From: Bordetella parapertussis
GTDB taxonomy: Bacteria > Pseudomonadota > Gammaproteobacteria > Burkholderiales > Burkholderiaceae_B
Length of the DNA: 64,000 nt
Reading direction: 5' to 3'
Assembly (NCBI GenBank): GCA_945882005.1
Contig: CAMCWG010000001.1
Span: forward strand, 1-64,000
Shown here: positions 34,036 to 42,333 of the stretch, piece after piece
Layout: every line of letters starts with the position of its first letter
How positions within the stretch are numbered: position 1 is the first letter of the stretch
Translations under genes and position numbers: made by a program
The notes under the pieces: model-generated
Told to the model about the DNA's origin: nothing
The model's database searches: none
Seen by the model: the letters and a program-made list of their open reading frames with translations, nothing else

Positions 34036-35046
34036 TTAGGGTTTGATCCCAGCATCGTTGATCACTTTCTGCCAGCGTGTCGTTTCAGACTGTATGTAGC
34101 TTGCGAACTGAGCTGGCGTATCCCCAACTGGGTCAACACCCAAACCATCTAGTGTCTTTTTGGCCTCGGGATCTTTCAAGGCTTTCACGACACTTTGATT
34201 CAAACGCGCGCCACGGTCTGCCGGCGTTTTGGCGGGTGCTGCCATCCCGAACCAGTTCGTCACGTTAAAGCCTTTAAGCGTCTCCCCGACCGTTGCCACA
34301 TCGGGGAACACGTCCAGCCGCGTGGTGCCCGTCGTTGCCAAGGCACGTAGACGACCAGACTTGGCATGCGGTAGTCCAATGGCAACCGCTTCAAAAGTCA
34401 GTTGCACCTGGCCTGCAATCACGTCATTCACACTTGGCGCGCTCCCCTTGTAGGGCACGTGCGTCATCTTGATTCCTGCGGCTGAGGCGAACATCTCCCC
34501 GGCCATGTGCGGCAAGCCGCCGTTACCGCTTGAGGAAAAATTGGTTTTACCCGGATTCGCCTTTGCATAGGCAATCAAGTCCGCCACGGTCTTAATCGGC
34601 AAGTTCGGGTTGACATACAAAACAAATCCAGATGACGCTACCTGCGTCACGGGTGCAAAGTCTTTACCCACGTTGTAAGGTAAGTCCTTTACGAGCGCAG
34701 GCGTGATACTGAAATTGCCCATGGTCCCCATAAAAACGGTGTAACCATCGGGCTCGGCGCGCGCAACAGATTGCATCCCAATCACGCCCCCTGCGCCGGG
34801 CTTATTCTCCACCACAACAGACTGCCCCAGATCCGCGGACATCTTTGGTGCGATTACACGAGCAATGATATCGAGCGCGCCGCCGGGCGGAAAGCCCAAT
34901 ACGATGCGAATCGGCTGGCTCGGATACGCTTGTGCCAACGCAGTCGACGAGATACTCGCCGCGCCCAAGGCGGAAACGGCGCATGCCAACCCCAACAGCA
35001 TCCGGCGCTTGCTGGGCACGCTACCCTTCACAATTCTTGTCATCAT
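34036..35046 (-). CDS. Bug-family tripartite tricarboxylate transporter substrate-binding protein
   Basis: Third Bug protein. Its N-terminus has arginines and lysines before the hydrophobic signal (MLLGLACAVSALGAAS), with cleavage after ALAQ, then YPSQPIRIVLGFPPGGALD. THVPYKGSAPSVNDVIAGQVQ is the conserved pocket block. Of the cluster of ATGs, the one at 35046 is chosen because AAGAGG lies 6 nt upstream. It is divergent from the beta-propeller gene at 35216 across a 169-bp region with an inverted repeat. Confidence 0.92.
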   Translation of the reverse strand: MMTRIVKGSVPSKRRMLLGLACAVSALGAASISSTALAQAYPSQPIRIVLGFPPGGALDIIARVIAPKMSADLGQSVVVENKPGAGGVIGMQSVARAEPDGYTVFMGTMGNFSITPALVKDLPYNVGKDFAPVTQVASSGFVLYVNPNLPIKTVADLIAYAKANPGKTNFSSSGNGGLPHMAGEMFASAAGIKMTHVPYKGSAPSVNDVIAGQVQLTFEAVAIGLPHAKSGRLRALATTGTTRLDVFPDVATVGETLKGFNVTNWFGMAAPAKTPADRGARLNQSVVKALKDPEAKKTLDGLGVDPVGDTPAQFASYIQSETTRWQKVINDAGIKP

Positions 35047-35123
35047 CGTCATCCTCTTTGTTTGGTCATTTTTAATCATCGTGCGCATCAAACGCTGCTA
35101 GCTGCGACAGATGCGACAACACA

Positions 35124-35150
35124 TTATTAGTATTTCTTAAATAGTAGTAA
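35124..35150. promoter_or_regulatory. Inverted repeat in the divergent Bug/beta-propeller promoter region
   Basis: TTATTAGTATTT (35124-35135) and AAATAGTAGTAA (35139-35150) are inverted with 10 of 12 positions matching and a 3-nt centre. The repeat lies between the divergent starts at 35046 and 35216 in AT-rich DNA and is a plausible regulator site. It partly resembles the repeat in front of the Bug gene at 38590, so the IclR protein may act at both; this is inferred. Confidence 0.45.
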
Positions 35151-35215
35151 TATTTTTATCAAATTCCAAGCTAAAGCTTTCCCTAACTCGATATTCTTTC
35201 CACCGGAGACGCGAC

Positions 35216-36289
35216 ATGACGCCGCACGTCGAAGTCTATGCAGGCACCGCAGGCCACTCCGCCTGGTTCAGTAACGACCACGGACAGACCTGGGTGCACC
35301 CCAACAGCCACTCCGGCATGTACCTTGAGGCACGCGTCTGGCACTTTAGTTCCCACCCCAGCGACCCGCACATTCTTTATGCGGGCACGGATATGGGCTT
35401 ATTCCGTTGGGATGAACGCACTACGCGCTGGACGCATCTGCCCTCGCCTATGGAGGACATCTGGGCGCTCGTACAAGACCCAGAGGATTCGAACACGATT
35501 TACGCCGGTACACGTCCTGCCGCCTTCTACCGCTCGCGCGACGCCGGCGCGACTTGGGAAGAACTGAAAGCGCCCGGGATACAAAAGTTTTCTGAGATCA
35601 ACATGGGCCCCACCCGCGTCACACAAATGCTGTTTGATCCCACGGATCACAACACCATTTGGGCGGTTGTCGAAATCGGCGGCGTTTATCGCAGCCAAGA
35701 TCGCGGCAACACCTGGGAGCTTAAAACTGAGGGATTGGTGTCAGCCGATATGCACGGCATTGCGATCGTGCACGATAAACAAGGCAACAAAATCCTATAC
35801 GCCACCACCAACCGTGGCCTGCATCGCAGCTTGGACAACGGTGAGCACTGGTCTTTCATCACTCTCGATGCACCGTGGCAATACACACGTGGCATCGTGG
35901 TCAGCCCCGACAACGATGCGGTGATTTTTCTGACAAATGGCAACGGCCCACCCGGCAACACCGGCAAGCTCTGGCGTAGCACCGATTATGGCTACACCTG
36001 GCAAACGCTCACGCTTCCTGGTGTGCTCAACAGCACGCCCTGGTCTGTGACAACACACCCGCATGATCCCAAACTTCTGTTCACCTACACAAACCTGGGT
36101 CAACTGTTTCGCAGCACCGACGGCGGTGATCATTGGGAAAGACTACCGCACGAATTTGGTGAACTGCGCGCCCTGCACTGGCGCCCTACTGTTTATCCAG
36201 CGGATCGCCCTGCGCACTCAATTACCGTTAGACCGCCTGTAGTGGTGAGCCCAACAGTGGCACCTGTGGTGGCAACTGCGGCGGCATAG
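35216..36289 (+). CDS. Cytosolic beta-propeller protein with BNR/Asp-box repeats (sialidase/VPS10-like fold)
   Basis: A 357-aa protein made of repeating beta-propeller blades. Six Asp-box motifs (SxDxGxTW) stand at residues 19-26, 107-114, 160-167, 205-212, 255-262 and 300-307, for example SNDHGQTW and SQDRGNTW. No signal peptide or membrane segment is visible, so it should stay in the cytosol. Asp-boxes are structural and do not by themselves show glycosidase activity; the arginine triad of sialidases is not evident. GGAG lies 6 nt upstream of the ATG at 35216. It heads a three-gene run with a carboxymuconolactone decarboxylase-like protein and a maleate isomerase-like enzyme, suggesting a lactonase or similar role. 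Confidence 0.85.
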   Translation: MTPHVEVYAGTAGHSAWFSNDHGQTWVHPNSHSGMYLEARVWHFSSHPSDPHILYAGTDMGLFRWDERTTRWTHLPSPMEDIWALVQDPEDSNTIYAGTRPAAFYRSRDAGATWEELKAPGIQKFSEINMGPTRVTQMLFDPTDHNTIWAVVEIGGVYRSQDRGNTWELKTEGLVSADMHGIAIVHDKQGNKILYATTNRGLHRSLDNGEHWSFITLDAPWQYTRGIVVSPDNDAVIFLTNGNGPPGNTGKLWRSTDYGYTWQTLTLPGVLNSTPWSVTTHPHDPKLLFTYTNLGQLFRSTDGGDHWERLPHEFGELRALHWRPTVYPADRPAHSITVRPPVVVSPTVAPVVATAAA

Positions 36290-36344
36290 TGCTAGCCTAA
36301 GAGCAATCAAAAGAACACAACACACAGAACAATCGGAGACTATT

Positions 36345-36953
36345 TTGACAACCTCATCCAATACCACGATGAACACCGCTCCCAACGCCGCACCACTGCG
36401 CTTCCCCGTCTTATCCGCCGAGCAAATGACTGCGCGACAGAAAGAAGTGGCGGACGCCATTGCGGGCGGTCCACGCGGTGGCATTCGCGGACCTTTTCTC
36501 GCGCTCATTCACAACCCTGAGCTCGCTAACTGCGTGCAACAGTTGGGTGAGCATCTGCGCTACGGCGCTGCGATTTCGCCTGCGCATATTGAATTGATCG
36601 TGCTCACTGTCGCCCGTCACTGGAACTGCCAATACGAGTGGTTTGCGCACGAACGTATTGCACGCAACACCACGGACCTGGCTGACGACATTATTAAAGC
36701 CCTGGCACGTGGTGAAACGCCTGCGAGCTTGTCGGCCGAGCAACGTACTTTGCACATACTTGCCAAAGAGTGCCTGACACAAGGTCACCCAAGCGATGCG
36801 ATCTACGATCAAGCGGTTGCCGCGTTTGGTCGTGCTGGCGTGCTTGATGCGCTAGCGCTCACCGGCTACTACAGCATGATCGCCATGGTGCTCAACACTG
36901 CACAGATCCCGTTGCCTGATGGCACCGAGCCACCGCTCAAGTCACTGAAATAA
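36345..36953 (+). CDS. Carboxymuconolactone decarboxylase-family protein (TTG start)
   Basis: All-helical AhpD/CMD-fold protein. The core is IELIVLTVARHWNCQYEWFAHERIA, holding one Cys and the His of the family's Cys/His active site. The TTG at 36345 is taken as start because GGAG at 36335-36338 is exactly 6 nt upstream; the first ATG (36369) has no ribosome site. The family decarboxylates gamma-carboxymuconolactone or acts as a peroxidase-like protein; only one Cys argues against the AhpD CxxC type. It is 55 bp after the propeller gene and 22 bp before the racemase-fold gene. Confidence 0.88.
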   Translation: MTTSSNTTMNTAPNAAPLRFPVLSAEQMTARQKEVADAIAGGPRGGIRGPFLALIHNPELANCVQQLGEHLRYGAAISPAHIELIVLTVARHWNCQYEWFAHERIARNTTDLADDIIKALARGETPASLSAEQRTLHILAKECLTQGHPSDAIYDQAVAAFGRAGVLDALALTGYYSMIAMVLNTAQIPLPDGTEPPLKSLK

Positions 36954-36975
36954 GCCGCCCATTACGAGGATAATT

Positions 36976-37698
36976 ATGAGCACTACAACAAATCTATCCG
37001 CAGGTGCACGCCTGGCTGGCAAACCCATCCGTGTTGGCTTGATGGTGCCCATCAACAACACCACGATGGAAGGCGAATTGCTTGGCTGGCTGCCGGAAGG
37101 CTCGACCGTACGCACGCTTCGCATCCCGCGCGGCAAAGGTCTGCTCACCGAAGAAACACTGCCTGCCTACAAAGAGGCAGCTGTGGAGTTGGCCAAACAG
37201 TTCAACGAATCCCCTGTCGATGTGATTGCTTATGGCTGCACAGCAGCTGGCTTTATCCTCGGCCCCAAAGGCGATTCAGAGATTGCCGAGCGCTTATCAG
37301 AGACCACAGGCAAGCCTGTTGTAACGACTGCACGCTCGATGGTGCAAGCCCTGCAAGCCATCGGTGCGCAAAACATTTCACTGCTCACGCCGTATCAAGA
37401 TGACGTCAATATTCGTCTGCGTGCGTTTCTGCAATCGGGCGACATTGATGTCGAACACTTTGATAGCTTTTACGCAGCCGATGTTGTCGCCCTTGGCCAG
37501 ATCACCGAGAACCAAGTGGACGACCGCGCCAAGCCACTATGCAAAGGTGATGTCGACGCCATGTTTATCGCATGCTCACAGTTGCCGACACTAAATGTGG
37601 TGGATCCGCTGACTAAGCAATGGGGCAAGCCCGTGCTGTCATCGATTCAGGTTACTGCGCAATACGCCATGCAGGCGGTGCCGCATTCGTTACCCTAA
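36976..37698 (+). CDS. Maleate isomerase/arylmalonate decarboxylase-family enzyme
   Basis: Asp/Glu racemase superfamily enzyme of 240 aa. The N-terminal VGLMVPINNTTMEGEL matches maleate cis-trans isomerases. Both catalytic cysteines are in place: C88 in AYGCTAAGF and C200 in IACSQLPTL. Two cysteines favour maleate isomerase or a related isomerase over arylmalonate decarboxylase, which uses one. It ends 9 bp inside the convergent IclR gene. Confidence 0.87.
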   Translation: MSTTTNLSAGARLAGKPIRVGLMVPINNTTMEGELLGWLPEGSTVRTLRIPRGKGLLTEETLPAYKEAAVELAKQFNESPVDVIAYGCTAAGFILGPKGDSEIAERLSETTGKPVVTTARSMVQALQAIGAQNISLLTPYQDDVNIRLRAFLQSGDIDVEHFDSFYAADVVALGQITENQVDDRAKPLCKGDVDAMFIACSQLPTLNVVDPLTKQWGKPVLSSIQVTAQYAMQAVPHSLP

Positions 37699-38469
37699 CG
37701 CGCGCGCAGGCAGTGCCACGATATCTTCATTCGAAGCGATCTGCGCACTGACCTCCTGCGCTGCCTGCATGACCTGCGGGGCAAAGTCGCGGAAACTTTC
37801 ACACTGCAAAGTCTTGTTCGATGCAACCAAGGCCAGGCTACCCAGTACCTCGCCATCGCGATTAAACAGCGGTGCTGCAATCGACATGATGCCGGCGTTG
37901 TAATCGCCCACCGTCATGGAATAGCCGAGCTGACGGATTTGTTTAAGTGACGATTTAAAGGCCTCCCAGTCGGCACCCAGACCCACTGTGCCGATTGCGT
38001 CCGCATGCCGGCCATACAAGATGCGCAACTGATGCATGGGCAAATGCGCAAGAATGCTTTTGGCTGACGCACCCGCGACTAAGGGACGGCGCTGCCCACG
38101 ATTGAACAGACCAGAGGGCACATTGCGCCCACGCGCCTGCTGCACACACATGATTGAATCGCTAAACAATATGCAAAGCAACGAGCTATGCCCAGTGTCG
38201 TGGGTTAAGCGTTGTCCGACCGGCGAGCCCGCGATATAGACCGGATCGCTCTCGCGCGAGACGCGATCTAGCTCCATGATGCGCGGGCCCAACACATATG
38301 AGCCGTTCGCCACACGCGCCAAATAACCCGAGGTATGCAAGACCTTAAGGTACCGGTAGCAAGTCGATGCGGGCGCGCCAGAATGCTGGATCAAGTCTTC
38401 CGACGACCAGATCGGGCGTTCTGTCGTAAAGACGCCCAGCAAACCCAGCATTTTTTCGAGGCTACTCAT
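37690..38469 (-). CDS. IclR-family transcriptional regulator
   Basis: An N-terminal winged helix (residues about 5-65, EDLIQHSGAPASTCYRYLKVL) precedes an IclR effector domain of about 180 aa (LGSLALVAS, FRDFAPQVMQAA). Members respond to small aromatic or aliphatic acids. It is divergent from the Bug-HpaI-amidohydrolase operon and convergent with the maleate isomerase-like gene, so it can control both sides. A candidate operator lies at 38543-38570. Confidence 0.92.
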   Translation of the reverse strand: MSSLEKMLGLLGVFTTERPIWSSEDLIQHSGAPASTCYRYLKVLHTSGYLARVANGSYVLGPRIMELDRVSRESDPVYIAGSPVGQRLTHDTGHSSLLCILFSDSIMCVQQARGRNVPSGLFNRGQRRPLVAGASAKSILAHLPMHQLRILYGRHADAIGTVGLGADWEAFKSSLKQIRQLGYSMTVGDYNAGIMSIAAPLFNRDGEVLGSLALVASNKTLQCESFRDFAPQVMQAAQEVSAQIASNEDIVALPARALG

Positions 38470-38542
38470 CGCGCACTGCGTGTCCTAAAGTTTTTCACAA
38501 GTGATTGTAGGCGGGCATGACTTTACAAAGATTTTATCGGAT

Positions 38543-38570
38543 AATAGTTTCTTACGATATTAGAACTATT
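38543..38570. promoter_or_regulatory. Inverted repeat, candidate IclR operator
   Basis: AATAGTT (38543-38549) and AACTATT (38564-38570) form a perfect 7-bp inverted repeat with a 14-nt centre, just ahead of the Bug gene's ribosome site GGAG (38579-38582). It lies between the divergent IclR and Bug genes. Assignment to IclR is from position. Confidence 0.5.
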
Positions 38571-38589
38571 TTAAATCTGGAGACCTGCC

Positions 38590-39591
38590 ATGCAATCAGC
38601 ACACGCCTTCAAACGCCTTGTCCGTAACTTGTCGCTTACTGCGCTCACCGCCGCCGCAACACTTTCGGTCACGATGCACTGTGCGCATGCGCAAGCCGCC
38701 TGGCCTAACAAGCCGATCCGGGTGGTGGTGCCTTTCGCCCCTGGCTCCTTTACCGATACTGCTGCACGCACCGTGGGAGCCGAACTTTCAGCCCAACTTG
38801 GCCAAACCGTCATCGTAGAAAACAAAGGTGGCGCGGGCAGCACACTCGGCACCGATATCGTGGCCAAAGCACCGGCTGATGGTTACACCTTCTTAGTCAC
38901 AGACAACTCCTTCGCCGTCTCGGCCGCGCTATACAAAAAGCTGCCCTACAACCCCAAAGAGATCATTCAGGTTTCGCTGCTTGCGGATGGCCCAGCTGTA
39001 TTGGTTGCACGCCCCACCCTTGATACCAAGACACTAAAAGAGACGATTGATTTCGCACGCGCGAATCCTGGCAAGCTCAACTTTGGATCTGGTGGACAGG
39101 GTTCTTCGGCCCATCTCGCCATGGAAGCCTTTTTGATGCAAAACAAGGCGCAGCTGGTGCACATCCCCTTCAAAGGTATTGCAGCCGCGATGGTCGATGT
39201 TGCAGCAGGTCGGGTCGACATCGCGATCGGTAGTGCTGGCTCAACCTCGGCGTATATCAAAGACAACCGCCTGCTTGGCCTGGCCGTCAGTGGCGATGCA
39301 CGTCATCCCGCCATGCCTAATGTGCCCACGTTCGCTGAAGCAGGCTTTCCTGGCTACAAGATGATGTACTGGTTCGGCATGATGGCACCCGCTGGCACAC
39401 CACCCGCGGTCATCGAGCGCATGCAAAAGGAAATCGCTAAAGCCGTTGCCACTCCAAAAGTCATATCCGTCTTTACTGGCGCTGGCGTTCGCCCAATTTC
39501 CACCACCTCAGCCGTCTTCACAAAGATGGTTCAAGGCGAGATCACACTCTGGTCCGAAGTGATCGCGCGCGCCAACATTAAAGTTGAATAA
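38590..39591 (+). CDS. Bug-family tripartite tricarboxylate transporter substrate-binding protein
   Basis: Fourth Bug protein of the window. A signal peptide with cleavage near AHAQA is followed by WPNKPIRVVVPFAPGSFTD; the usual PGG is PGS here. The pocket block is VHIPFKGIAAAMVDVAAGRVD. GGAG is 8 nt upstream of the ATG. It is first in an operon with an HpcH/HpaI aldolase (33 bp downstream) and a LigI-like amidohydrolase, so it probably binds their common substrate. Confidence 0.93.
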   Translation: MQSAHAFKRLVRNLSLTALTAAATLSVTMHCAHAQAAWPNKPIRVVVPFAPGSFTDTAARTVGAELSAQLGQTVIVENKGGAGSTLGTDIVAKAPADGYTFLVTDNSFAVSAALYKKLPYNPKEIIQVSLLADGPAVLVARPTLDTKTLKETIDFARANPGKLNFGSGGQGSSAHLAMEAFLMQNKAQLVHIPFKGIAAAMVDVAAGRVDIAIGSAGSTSAYIKDNRLLGLAVSGDARHPAMPNVPTFAEAGFPGYKMMYWFGMMAPAGTPPAVIERMQKEIAKAVATPKVISVFTGAGVRPISTTSAVFTKMVQGEITLWSEVIARANIKVE

Positions 39592-39624
39592 GTACAACAT
39601 CAGCGCATCACAGGAATCACCCAG

Positions 39625-40416
39625 ATGGAAAACAAACTTAAACAACGACTCGCCGCTGGTGAGGTGTCCCTTTGCATGGGTCTGCGTCAGGCACGCACCG
39701 TCGATATCGGCCCACTGGTCGGCGCTGCAGGCTTTGACTGCCTGTATGTCGATATGGAGCACAGCCCGATCGGCTTTGAGGCCACCTCTGCGATTTGCAT
39801 CACGGCCATCACCTACGGTGTGACACCCCTGGTACGTGTGCCGGGCCATCTGGGTCAGGATATCTCGCGTGCGCTTGATGGTGGTGCGCAAGGCGTCATC
39901 CTGCCGCACGTCAATACGCCAGAGCAAGCAGCTGCCATCGTTTCTTACGCCAAGTATCCGCCCGTCGGACATCGCTCCGTCATGGGTGCGGGGCCTGCAA
40001 CGGCTTATAAGGCGATGCCTCTTGCGCAAGTCAATGAGACAGGCAATGCAGACAATATGGTCGTCATCATGCTCGAGACGCCTGAAGGCATTGCGAATGC
40101 TGACGCCATCGCGGCCGTGCCTGGTGTCGATATGCTGTTGATTGGCTCCAATGATTTGTGTACCGAGATGGGCATTCCTGGTCAGTTGCGTCACCCCAAA
40201 CTGCTCGAAGCCTATCAAACCGTTGCACAGGCTTGTAAGAAGCACGGCATCGCCATGGGTATCGGCGGGATTCGCGGTGATGCTGAACTGCAAACCCAAT
40301 TAATTGGCTTAGGCGCACGCTTTCTGATTGCAGGCAGCGACACGACCTACTTGGCCGCGGCAGCAAGTAAAGACGCTGCGGCTTTGCGCGCCTTAATTGG
40401 CGATATTAAAAAATAA
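39625..40416 (+). CDS. HpcH/HpaI-family class II aldolase
   Basis: Metal-dependent TIM-barrel aldolase that cleaves 4-hydroxy-2-oxo acids to pyruvate and an aldehyde. It shows YVDMEHSPIGFE, the strand with VRVPGH, VMLETPEGIANADAIAAVPG (holding the metal Glu) and MLLIGSNDLCTEMG (holding the Asp). Length 263 aa. GHRSVMGAGPA is the loop where HpaI has GVRG. It lies between the Bug gene and the amidohydrolase, with a 72-bp gap of short tandem repeats before the latter. Confidence 0.92.
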   Translation: MENKLKQRLAAGEVSLCMGLRQARTVDIGPLVGAAGFDCLYVDMEHSPIGFEATSAICITAITYGVTPLVRVPGHLGQDISRALDGGAQGVILPHVNTPEQAAAIVSYAKYPPVGHRSVMGAGPATAYKAMPLAQVNETGNADNMVVIMLETPEGIANADAIAAVPGVDMLLIGSNDLCTEMGIPGQLRHPKLLEAYQTVAQACKKHGIAMGIGGIRGDAELQTQLIGLGARFLIAGSDTTYLAAAASKDAAALRALIGDIKK

Positions 40417-40417
40417 T

Positions 40418-40473
40418 TCTGTACTTACTCTGTACCTACTCATTCACCACCTAAGTGATTCAACACCTAAGAA
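40418..40473 (+). repeat. Two short tandem repeats in the aldolase-amidohydrolase gap
   Basis: TCTGTACTTAC/TCTGTACCTAC (11-mers, 40418-40439) is followed by ATTCACCACCTAAGTG/ATTCAACACCTAAGAA (16-mers, 40442-40473, 13 of 16 identical). They fill the gap just upstream of the amidohydrolase ribosome site. Such repeats could be replication slippage or a regulatory spacer. Confidence 0.65.
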
Positions 40474-40488
40474 GCTGGAGTCTGTCTC

Positions 40489-41355
40489 GTGTCTTTTGAT
40501 TTAAACGAAAAAGTTGCTTTCACCGCACCCGCAAACGCTTGCGACGCGCATTTTCATGTATTCGGTTCGCCCGACAAATATCCGTTCGGTCCTGACCAGC
40601 TGCGCTATGCGCCACCTTTAGCACCTTTGTCTGAATACCTGCAGCTCGCTAAGCATCTTGGCCTCACACGCTATGTGTTCGTGCAGCCCAGTGCCTACGG
40701 ACGTGACAACAGCTGCATGCTCGACGCCATGAAAGAAGTTGGCACCGGTGCTTGCCGTGGCATCGTAGACATTGATGAAGACGCACCTGACTCCTTGCTC
40801 GCCGAAATGGACAAACTCGGCGTGCGTGGCGTGCGCATCAACTACAGTCCCATCCATCCGATGGAGCCAGGTCTATCCAAGAAGATGCAGCCACGTATTG
40901 AAAAAATCGCCGCGCGCTGCAAAGAGATCGGCTGGCATTTGGATTTCTTGTTGCCAGGCTGGCTCACGACTGAAATGATCCCCTTCATGAGGACGTTGAA
41001 GATTCCCTTTTCGATGGCACACATGGGGATGAACCTCGCCAAAGACGGTGTCGATGCACCTGGTTTCAAAGCCTTGCTAGACCTCGTCAACCACGGCGAC
41101 CGCCTCGCTTATGTGAAATTCACCGGCACATACCGCATGTCCAAAGTGCCAAACTTCACAGACGCCGACCCGATGGCGAAAGCACTGATCAAAGCAGCAC
41201 CCGATCGCTTGATCTGGGGCAGCGACTATCCACACTTGTCGTTCGGTGAAAACAGCTCAGTTGAACTCTTCAACCTGCTCGCGCGCTGGACCGATGACGA
41301 GAAAGTGCGCAAGCAAATTCTGACGGATAACCCGCAAAGGCTGTTTGGGTTTTAA
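40489..41355 (+). CDS. Amidohydrolase-family hydrolase (2-pyrone-4,6-dicarboxylate lactonase-like, GTG start)
   Basis: TIM-barrel amidohydrolase of the LigI group (COG3618). The N-terminal metal motif is CDAHFHVFG, and the C-terminal active-site strand is LIWGSDYPHLSF. LigI opens the lactone ring of 2-pyrone-4,6-dicarboxylate in aromatic degradation. The start is GTG at 40489 with GGAG 8 nt upstream (40477-40480). It ends the Bug-aldolase operon: together a binding protein, a lactonase-like and an aldolase enzyme suggest breakdown of a cyclic or aromatic-derived acid. Confidence 0.89.
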   Translation: MSFDLNEKVAFTAPANACDAHFHVFGSPDKYPFGPDQLRYAPPLAPLSEYLQLAKHLGLTRYVFVQPSAYGRDNSCMLDAMKEVGTGACRGIVDIDEDAPDSLLAEMDKLGVRGVRINYSPIHPMEPGLSKKMQPRIEKIAARCKEIGWHLDFLLPGWLTTEMIPFMRTLKIPFSMAHMGMNLAKDGVDAPGFKALLDLVNHGDRLAYVKFTGTYRMSKVPNFTDADPMAKALIKAAPDRLIWGSDYPHLSFGENSSVELFNLLARWTDDEKVRKQILTDNPQRLFGF

Positions 41356-41374
41356 AGATCATGCTCACTTCCAG

Positions 41375-41394
41375 TTGTATTCTTTTCGATACAA
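41375..41394. promoter_or_regulatory. Operator-like palindrome in front of truncated antidote
   Basis: TTGTATTCTTTTCGATACAA, an inverted TTGTAT/ATACAA with an 8-nt centre, ends 7 bp before the antidote ATG at 41402. The 20-bp element in front of the intact RelE-type operon (47289-47308, read on the minus strand) has the same arm and spacing pattern. That suggests the same kind of repressor bound both. Confidence 0.55.
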
Positions 41395-41401
41395 TTTGAA
41401 G

Positions 41402-41587
41402 ATGAGCACAACGATCAAAACTTTCGACGTCGCGGAGTTCCTTCGTGATGAGGAAACCATGGCTGAATATTTCAACATGGCACTAGCCGATGCAAATCCT
41501 GACATGCTGCGACTTGCCGCGGACAATATTGTCCGTGCGCGCCTCTTTCTTGAGAGAGACTCAACACTTGGGTTTCAACCACAATAG
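41402..41587 (+). pseudogene. Truncated addiction-module antidote (HigA-like) fragment
   Basis: A 61-aa frame starting MSTTIKTFDVAEFLRDEE. The N-terminal half matches the start of the antidote family that partners RelE-type killer proteins (KTFDVAEFLRDEETMAEYFNMALADANPD-type region, split here into shorter motifs: DVAEFL and MAEYFNMAL). The helix-turn-helix half (normally about 40 more residues) is missing; the tail RDSTLGFQPQ is unrelated and overlaps the end of the AbiE-like gene on the other strand. No toxin gene accompanies it. It is best read as a remnant cut by the adjoining module. Confidence 0.65.
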
Positions 41588-42333
41588 CCCGGATACAGCC
41601 TATAGGCAGCAGCTATTCGCTGGAAGATTACTTGAGTGTTCGCTTTGTTTTCTGTCGCCATTGCCGACGCGATATCAATGAACCGTCTCAAGTCTGAAGC
41701 GATCTTATCGTCTAAGTCAATAATTGTTGTTGGACTTAATAAACCAGTCAAAACCAATATGTCTTTTAAGTGCTTTGATATGTTTTTTGAGTCAATCTGC
41801 TCACCGGCCGCCTTTTGAGCCGTTAGTCCGAGCCATGCGATTGCTTTCAAAGGGATGAGGCGATCTTCACCCACCCAAGGCAAGCCATTCCGCTCACGAC
41901 GTCCGCTCATCAAAAAATCGTAATACTTCTCGTCAAGCAAAATAGCCGATAGGCTTGAGACCATCTCATCCATCGGAATGGGAGTTATACGACTATGCTC
42001 TGCGATCTCAAGCCCGTTTGGGGCACGAGAAAACAACTCCACCATGTATGGAAACTCGTCATCAATCGGCTTGGCAAAGCGGTATAACTTTGGCCGCTCA
42101 ATCGAATCAGTTTGACGCGTACCGTAACCCCCCGCTTCGACGAACTCCCAGAAACGTTTCCCAAACTCAGGCGTTAGGGCCTCAAGATGCAAGACGACAT
42201 CTAAGTCTTTAGTTTGTCTAAAGGTCTGGCCCGACTGTTCCATCGCAATTGAAGCTGCTGTCCCACCAATCAAAACATACTGATCCGAGTAACCCTCAAA
42301 CCAAACTCGAAAATGCTCTAGTCCTCTCACCAC
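41575..42333 (-). CDS. AbiEii/AbiGii-like nucleotidyltransferase toxin
   Basis: Nucleotidyltransferase-fold protein of 252 aa. Motif I is YVLIGGTAASIAM followed by TKDLDVVLH, giving the GG(T)-x-DxD arrangement of DUF1814/AbiEii enzymes. A later RLIPLKAIAWL helix with the conserved Lys fits the C-terminal motifs of the family. AbiEii toxins bind GTP or transfer nucleotides onto RNA and stop growth. The start is GTG at 42333, overlapping the partner's stop by 7 bp, so expression is coupled. The pair is a candidate abortive-infection module. Confidence 0.78.
   Translation of the reverse strand: MVRGLEHFRVWFEGYSDQYVLIGGTAASIAMEQSGQTFRQTKDLDVVLHLEALTPEFGKRFWEFVEAGGYGTRQTDSIERPKLYRFAKPIDDEFPYMVELFSRAPNGLEIAEHSRITPIPMDEMVSSLSAILLDEKYYDFLMSGRRERNGLPWVGEDRLIPLKAIAWLGLTAQKAAGEQIDSKNISKHLKDILVLTGLLSPTTIIDLDDKIASDLRRFIDIASAMATENKANTQVIFQRIAAAYRLYPGYCG

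Noticed and set aside
39508-40299. 263-codon minus-strand frame opposite the Bug/aldolase genes
   Set aside because: Spans the end of one real gene and most of another; no recognisable motif.
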